Shown piece by piece: positions 56,126 to 64,000 of a stretch of DNA of 64,000 nt; position 1 is the stretch's first letter, and each line of letters begins with the position of its first letter. The stretch comes from Pseudomonas fluorescens (GTDB lineage Bacteria; Pseudomonadota; Gammaproteobacteria; Pseudomonadales; Pseudomonadaceae). The stretch is from positions 239-64,238 of the forward strand of contig NZ_LACH01000033.1 of NCBI RefSeq assembly GCF_000968015.1, in the 5' to 3' direction. Below the pieces are notes generated by a model that was not told the DNA's origin, did not search any database, and saw nothing but the letters and a program-made list of their open reading frames with translations. The position numbers and the translations under genes were made by a program.

Positions 56126-57454
56126 ATGGGTCAGTCCATGATTGATTTGCCTTCCCGGCTTTTGCTGAGTCTGAAGCCCTGGCGCAACGCCAAAACCTGG
56201 CGCATCGCCTTCTCCGGCGGCCTCGATTCAACCGTCCTGCTGCACCTTCTCGCACACCTCGCAAAAACCGAATCCCTGCCGGCGCTAAGCGCCATCCATG
56301 TTCATCACGGCCTTCAGGCTGTGGCTGATGCGTGGCCGGATCATTGTCAGTCGGTCTGTGATGCGCTGAGTGTGCCGCTGCAGGTCGTTCGTGTGCAGGT
56401 TCAATCCGGCGCCAGCCTTGAGCGTGCAGCCCGGGATGCGCGATATGCCGCGTTCATCGACGCGACTCAGGCCAATGAAGTGTTGATGACCGCCCAGCAC
56501 CGTGACGATCAGGCGGAAACGTTGTTGTTTCGGATGTTACGCGGGGCAGGCGTGAGGGGATTGTCGGGGATGCCACGCCAGCGCGCACTCGGTAAAGGGC
56601 AGCTGCTTCGGCCATTGCTCGATGTCACGCGGGCTGAACTTGAAGCCTATGCAGCGGAGCATCGACTGAGCTGGATCGAAGACCCATCGAACCAGGATCG
56701 GCAGTTCTCGCGAAACTACCTGCGCCATCAGGTGTTCCCGGTATTGACCGAGCGCTGGCCACAAGCGGTAACGACCATGGCCCGCAGCGCTGCGCACCTG
56801 AGTGAAGCACAGGGATTGCTCGATGAGCTTGCGCAAATCGACCTGGCTGGCGCCAGCACTGCCAATGATTTTGATTGGCTGGGATTGCCGTCCCTGGAAC
56901 TGGCGGCATTGGAAACGCTGTCCGCTGCTCGTCAGCGGAATGCGTTAAGTCATTGGCTCGAACCGCTGACTCGACTGCCGGACAGTGACCATTGGTCGGG
57001 TTGGGATAATTTACGTTATGCCACCGGCGATGCCTGCCCGATCTGGCGGCTGGCGGATGGCGAGCTGCATCGGGCGGGGGGGCGTATCTGGTGGTTGTCC
57101 GGCAGTTGGTTGCGCACCTCGCCCGCCGTCGGAAACTGGCCCGACCCCTCGCTATCGTTGGTATTGCCGGACAACGGCGTGCTCACACTCACCGGCCAAA
57201 CCCCCGATGGCCCGCTGCATATCCGCTATCGCGAGGGAGGTGAGGTGATGAATCTGCCCGGTCGCGGCCATCGCGATCTGAAGCGTTTGCTCAATGAACG
57301 TGGTGTGCCGGCGTTCGCCCGTGGCAGATTGCCGCTGCTCTACCGAGACGAGCAATTGCTGGCGGTGGCCAACCTGCGGGGCTTGGACGGCAGTGCAAAA
57401 GACCGTTGGAATTTGCATTGGCAGCCACCGACCGAAGATCAAGGTTTGAGCTGA
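56126..57454 (+). CDS. tilS: tRNA(Ile)-lysidine synthase
   Basis: Converts C34 of tRNA-Ile(CAU) to lysidine so that it reads AUA; essential. The 442-aa PP-loop ATPase has SGGLDS at residues 30-35, the MTAQHRDDQAETLLFRMLRGAG and WIEDPSNQD motifs, and C-terminal TilS domains with GRGHRDLKRLLNERGVP. Start chosen at 56126 after AGAG; 56108 and 56138 are alternative in-frame ATGs. Confidence 0.95.
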   Translation: MGQSMIDLPSRLLLSLKPWRNAKTWRIAFSGGLDSTVLLHLLAHLAKTESLPALSAIHVHHGLQAVADAWPDHCQSVCDALSVPLQVVRVQVQSGASLERAARDARYAAFIDATQANEVLMTAQHRDDQAETLLFRMLRGAGVRGLSGMPRQRALGKGQLLRPLLDVTRAELEAYAAEHRLSWIEDPSNQDRQFSRNYLRHQVFPVLTERWPQAVTTMARSAAHLSEAQGLLDELAQIDLAGASTANDFDWLGLPSLELAALETLSAARQRNALSHWLEPLTRLPDSDHWSGWDNLRYATGDACPIWRLADGELHRAGGRIWWLSGSWLRTSPAVGNWPDPSLSLVLPDNGVLTLTGQTPDGPLHIRYREGGEVMNLPGRGHRDLKRLLNERGVPAFARGRLPLLYRDEQLLAVANLRGLDGSAKDRWNLHWQPPTEDQGLS

Positions 57455-60211
<2,757 letters not shown>

Positions 60212-60229
60212 TCCTCATTTCTCCGGTAA

Positions 60230-61657
<1,428 letters not shown>

Positions 61658-61740
61658 TCGTTAACGGGTAAAAAGACACCGGATTGTGTCGGAAAAATCG
61701 CTACAGCGATGGATTTGCCACTAATCTGATGCCTTATAAG

Positions 61741-61768
61741 CACAAGCCTGGTTCTTCCAGGCTTCGTG
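61741..61768 (+). terminator. Hairpin in the eno-ftsB gap
   Basis: AAGCCTGG (61744-61751) and CCAGGCTT (61757-61764), extended by CAC/GTG with one bulge, loop TTCTT. No U-run follows. It may trim or end the abundant eno transcript. Confidence 0.45.
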
Positions 61769-61828
61769 CTATCAGAAGCTTCAAAGTTTTGGCATGGCTG
61801 TCTTTTTTCACTGGATACCTGATATTCG

Positions 61829-62107
61829 ATGCGCAGTCCCAATTGGTTGTTCCTCGTTTTGCTCCTGCTGCTGGCTGGCCTGCAGTACCGCCTGTGGGTG
61901 GGTAATGGCAGTCTGGCGCAAGTGGCCGAACTGACTCAGCAGATCGCAGATCAACACGCTGAGAACGAGGGGTTGCTTGAGCGCAATCGGGTGATGGATG
62001 CTGAAGTCAGTGAATTGAAAAAGGGCATGGAGACCGTTGAAGAGCGGGCTCGTCATGAGTTGGGCATGGTCAAGGACGGTGAAACCCTTTACCAGTTGGC
62101 TCAATGA
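61829..62107 (+). CDS. ftsB: Cell division protein FtsB
   Basis: Inner-membrane bitopic divisome protein that forms a complex with FtsL and FtsQ. The 92-aa product has one N-terminal membrane segment (WLFLVLLLLLAGLQYRLWV) followed by a coiled coil (QQIADQHAENEGLLERNRVM) in the periplasm and the GMVKDGE region. Its stop overlaps the ispD start by four bases. Confidence 0.95.
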   Translation: MRSPNWLFLVLLLLLAGLQYRLWVGNGSLAQVAELTQQIADQHAENEGLLERNRVMDAEVSELKKGMETVEERARHELGMVKDGETLYQLAQ

Positions 62108-62811
62108 ACCCCTCGTTACCGGCCTTCTGGGCTGTAATTCCTGCCGCGGGCGTCGGTGCCCGTATGGCCGCGGACCGTCCCAAGCAATACTTGCAACTGG
62201 GCGGGCGCACTATTCTCGAACACAGCCTCGGCTGTTTCCTTGATCATCCTTGCCTGAAAGGGTTGGTGGTCAGTCTTGCTGTTGATGATCCTTATTGGCC
62301 GAACCTGGCGTGTGCCAGCGATCCGCGAATCCAGAGGGTTGAAGGTGGTTCAGAGCGTTCCGGGTCGGTACTCAATGCGTTGCTGCATTTGCATGCGCAA
62401 GGCGCTGACGATGAGGATTGGGTGCTGGTTCACGATGCTGCGCGGCCGAATCTGAGCCGTGATGATCTGAACAAGTTGCTGGGTGAACTCGCCGATGATC
62501 CGGTCGGTGGACTGCTGGCGGTTCCGGCACGCGATACCCTCAAGCGGGTCGACAAACATGGTCGTGTGGTCGAAACCGTGGATCGCAGTGTGATCTGGCA
62601 AGCCTATACGCCGCAGATGTTTCGCCTTGGCGCGTTGCATCGGGCGTTGGCCGACAGTCTGGTGGCCGATGCGGTCATCACTGACGAAGCTTCGGCCATG
62701 GAGTGGGCGGGTCTGGCACCGCGCCTGATCGAAGGTCGGTCCGACAACCTCAAAGTAACTCGCCCCGAAGACCTCGAGTGGTTGCGCCAGCGTTGGGCTA
62801 ACCGCCGCTGA
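62104..62811 (+). CDS. ispD: 2-C-methyl-D-erythritol 4-phosphate cytidylyltransferase
   Basis: Activates MEP with CTP in the isoprenoid pathway. The 235-aa protein has the PAAGVGARMAADRPKQY nucleotide-binding loop near residues 13-30, the WVLVHDAARPNLS Asp motif and VTRPEDLEWL at the C-terminus. Overlaps ftsB by 4 bp. ispF, often adjacent, is not next to it here. Confidence 0.96.
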   Translation: MNPSLPAFWAVIPAAGVGARMAADRPKQYLQLGGRTILEHSLGCFLDHPCLKGLVVSLAVDDPYWPNLACASDPRIQRVEGGSERSGSVLNALLHLHAQGADDEDWVLVHDAARPNLSRDDLNKLLGELADDPVGGLLAVPARDTLKRVDKHGRVVETVDRSVIWQAYTPQMFRLGALHRALADSLVADAVITDEASAMEWAGLAPRLIEGRSDNLKVTRPEDLEWLRQRWANRR

Positions 62812-62835
62812 TTGACTCGGGTTCAGTGTTATTTC

Positions 62836-62900
62836 CAATCGCGAGCAGGCTCACTCCTACAAGGTTACGTCCACTGTAGGAGTGAGCCTGCTCGCGATTG
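62836..62900. repeat. Compact REPIN after ispD
   Basis: Arms at 62836-62864 and 62874-62900 in inverted orientation with a spacer of about 9 bp, TAGGAGTGAGCCTGCTCGC type. It lies between the convergent ends of ispD and the LysR gene. Confidence 0.88.
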
Positions 62901-62945
62901 CGGCAGCCCAGGCACTCGATCTCTTGCTGGCACGCCGGTGAACGC

Positions 62946-63842
62946 CTAGCTTCGATACTCTGGCCTTAACGCCAACCCCTCTTTCAAATAGTCCACCAAC
63001 TTGCGCACCTTCGGCGACAAATGCCGCTGCTGTGGATAAAGCGCCCACACGGCGGTGTTCGGCGGTTGATGAGCTTCCAGCAGCGAAATCAATTCACCGT
63101 TTTTCAGATGCTCCAGGACGTAGTAGTCCGGTAGCTGACACAGACCCACGCCCTGTAACGCGGCATCCAGCACCGCTTGCCCACTGTTGCAGCGCCAGTT
63201 TCCCTGTACCCGCTGGGAAAATTCCCGCCCGTTCTGTTCCAGTTGCCAGATATCTGAGCTGCCAATGAGGCAGTTGTGGCGGCTGAGTTCCGACAAGCTA
63301 TGCGGGCGACCATACCGTTCCAGGTAGGACGGTGATGCGCACAGGTACATTCGCCGTGGCGCCAGACGTGTCGCCACCAGTCGTGAGTCTTGCAGACGGC
63401 CAAGGCGGATCGCCAGGTCCAGGCCTTCATGGACCAGGTCGAGTTGACGATTGCTCAGTTCAATGTCGATGCGCAGTTGCGGATACAACCCCATGAATCG
63501 CGTCACCAGCGGCACGATGAATCGTTCGCCATACGCCACGGCGCAGGTCATGCGCAGCATGCCTTTGGGCTCGCTGGTCAGGTCGCCGACCGCGCGCAAG
63601 GCTTCTTCGCGGCCATCTTGCAATCGCTGGCAATGTTGCAGAAATGTTTGGCCGGCTTCGGTCAGCGTGACCCGGCGGGTGCTGCGATAAAGCAGTCGCG
63701 TCTGAAGCCGCTCTTCGAGGCGTACAATTTGTCGACTGATGTGGGAGGACGAAACCCCGAGGCGTTCCGCGGCAGCCGTGAACTGACTGCACTCGGCCAC
63801 GGCGACGAACTCGTCGATACCTTCCCAGCGGTTTTCGGACAT
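62946..63842 (-). CDS. gfnR: LysR-type regulator, GfnR-like
   Basis: A 298-aa LysR protein with an N-terminal winged helix (about 5-65; AAAERLGVSSSHISRQIVRLEERL) and a periplasmic-binding-like effector domain. It is transcribed away from adhC across 107 bp, the arrangement known in P. aeruginosa for GfnR, which activates glutathione-dependent formaldehyde detoxification. ATG at 63842 is preceded by AGGGATAG; the TTG one codon upstream is less likely. The effector is inferred from context. Confidence 0.85.
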   Translation of the reverse strand: MSENRWEGIDEFVAVAECSQFTAAAERLGVSSSHISRQIVRLEERLQTRLLYRSTRRVTLTEAGQTFLQHCQRLQDGREEALRAVGDLTSEPKGMLRMTCAVAYGERFIVPLVTRFMGLYPQLRIDIELSNRQLDLVHEGLDLAIRLGRLQDSRLVATRLAPRRMYLCASPSYLERYGRPHSLSELSRHNCLIGSSDIWQLEQNGREFSQRVQGNWRCNSGQAVLDAALQGVGLCQLPDYYVLEHLKNGELISLLEAHQPPNTAVWALYPQQRHLSPKVRKLVDYLKEGLALRPEYRS

Positions 63843-63863
63843 CAAGGACTATCCCTGTATGGC

Positions 63864-63892
63864 AATAATGTTTTGCTTTTGTCCGGATTATT
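63864..63892. promoter_or_regulatory. Candidate LysR operator in the gfnR-adhC gap
   Basis: AATAAT (63864-63869) and ATTATT (63887-63892) form a spaced inverted pair in the 107-bp divergent gap, where a LysR regulator would be expected to bind. The spacer of 17 bases is longer than a standard T-N11-A box, so the call is tentative. Confidence 0.3.
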
Positions 63893-63949
63893 CACCGTCA
63901 GGCGGTGTATTACACTCCCTGTCTTGTTTTTATTCACTGGAGAATCCAC

Positions 63950-64000
63950 ATGATCAAGTCGCGCGCTGCCGTTGCCTTCGAGGCCAAGAAACCCCTCGAG
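63950..64000 (+). CDS. adhC: S-(hydroxymethyl)glutathione dehydrogenase (5' end only)
   Basis: Only 17 codons are inside the window (MIKSRAAVAFEAKKPLE), which match the start of class III alcohol dehydrogenases that oxidise S-hydroxymethylglutathione, the formaldehyde adduct. The ATG is preceded by TGGAGAA. Identity is supported by the divergent LysR gene; the domain itself cannot be checked. Confidence 0.8.
   Translation, partial: MIKSRAAVAFEAKKPLE

Overview
The window is a chromosomal segment of a Pseudomonas, most likely of the P. fluorescens group. The evidence is high-GC coding sequence, gene order that matches from memory the P. aeruginosa PAO1 blocks ppc-adk-tsaB, rsmJ-mexLJK, rlmA-dapE-ndvB, and the run from dapD to adhC, and many dispersed REP/REPIN palindromes of the GGGAGCGAGCTTGCTCGC type. 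No alignment or database search was possible, so orthology calls rest on motifs, protein length and gene order.

Layout. 0-9 kb: ppc, adk, tsaB, a small conserved protein, a DUF72 protein, a PEP-mutase/isocitrate-lyase-like enzyme, a protein with an internal duplication, and rsmJ. 8.4-14.6 kb: a TetR repressor divergent from an RND pump pair (mexL/mexJ/mexK-like), then a self-inhibited Fic protein. 14.6-19.5 kb: a DUF4197 protein, a YbaY-type lipoprotein, an unusual lower-GC relative of it, plsB, and a cold-shock protein. 19.5-29.2 kb: rlmA-dapE, ndvB, the csdA-csdE/tcdA module, dapD and a YffB-like protein. 29.2-31.4 kb is the most accessory part: two tandem astacin-like metalloproteases and a possible toxin remnant. 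31.4-36.3 kb: dapC, glnD and map.

From 36.6 to 62.8 kb comes a dense, nearly all plus-strand essential supercluster: rpsB-tsf, pyrH-frr-uppS-cdsA-dxr-rseP-bamA-skp-lpxD-fabZ-lpxA-lpxB-rnhB-dnaE, accA, tilS, pyrG-kdsA-eno-ftsB-ispD. It joins translation, isoprenoid and undecaprenyl supply, phospholipid and lipid A synthesis, outer-membrane assembly and replication. The window ends with a GfnR-like LysR regulator divergent from the first 17 codons of adhC (formaldehyde detoxification).

How the genes work together: three lysine/diaminopimelate genes (dapE, dapD, dapC) lie within 12 kb. csdA, csdE and tcdA form a sulfur-transfer/tRNA-modification module. LpxA, LpxD, LpxB, KdsA, FabZ, BamA, Skp, RseP and CdsA together serve the Gram-negative envelope. 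No clearly new multi-gene system was found. The best candidates for a second look are the tandem astacin-like proteases, the Fic locus with its inverted repeats, the duplicated-domain protein at 6.8-7.4 kb, and the pair of YbaY-fold proteins. I saw no tRNA, rRNA, CRISPR array, intact insertion sequence or prophage.
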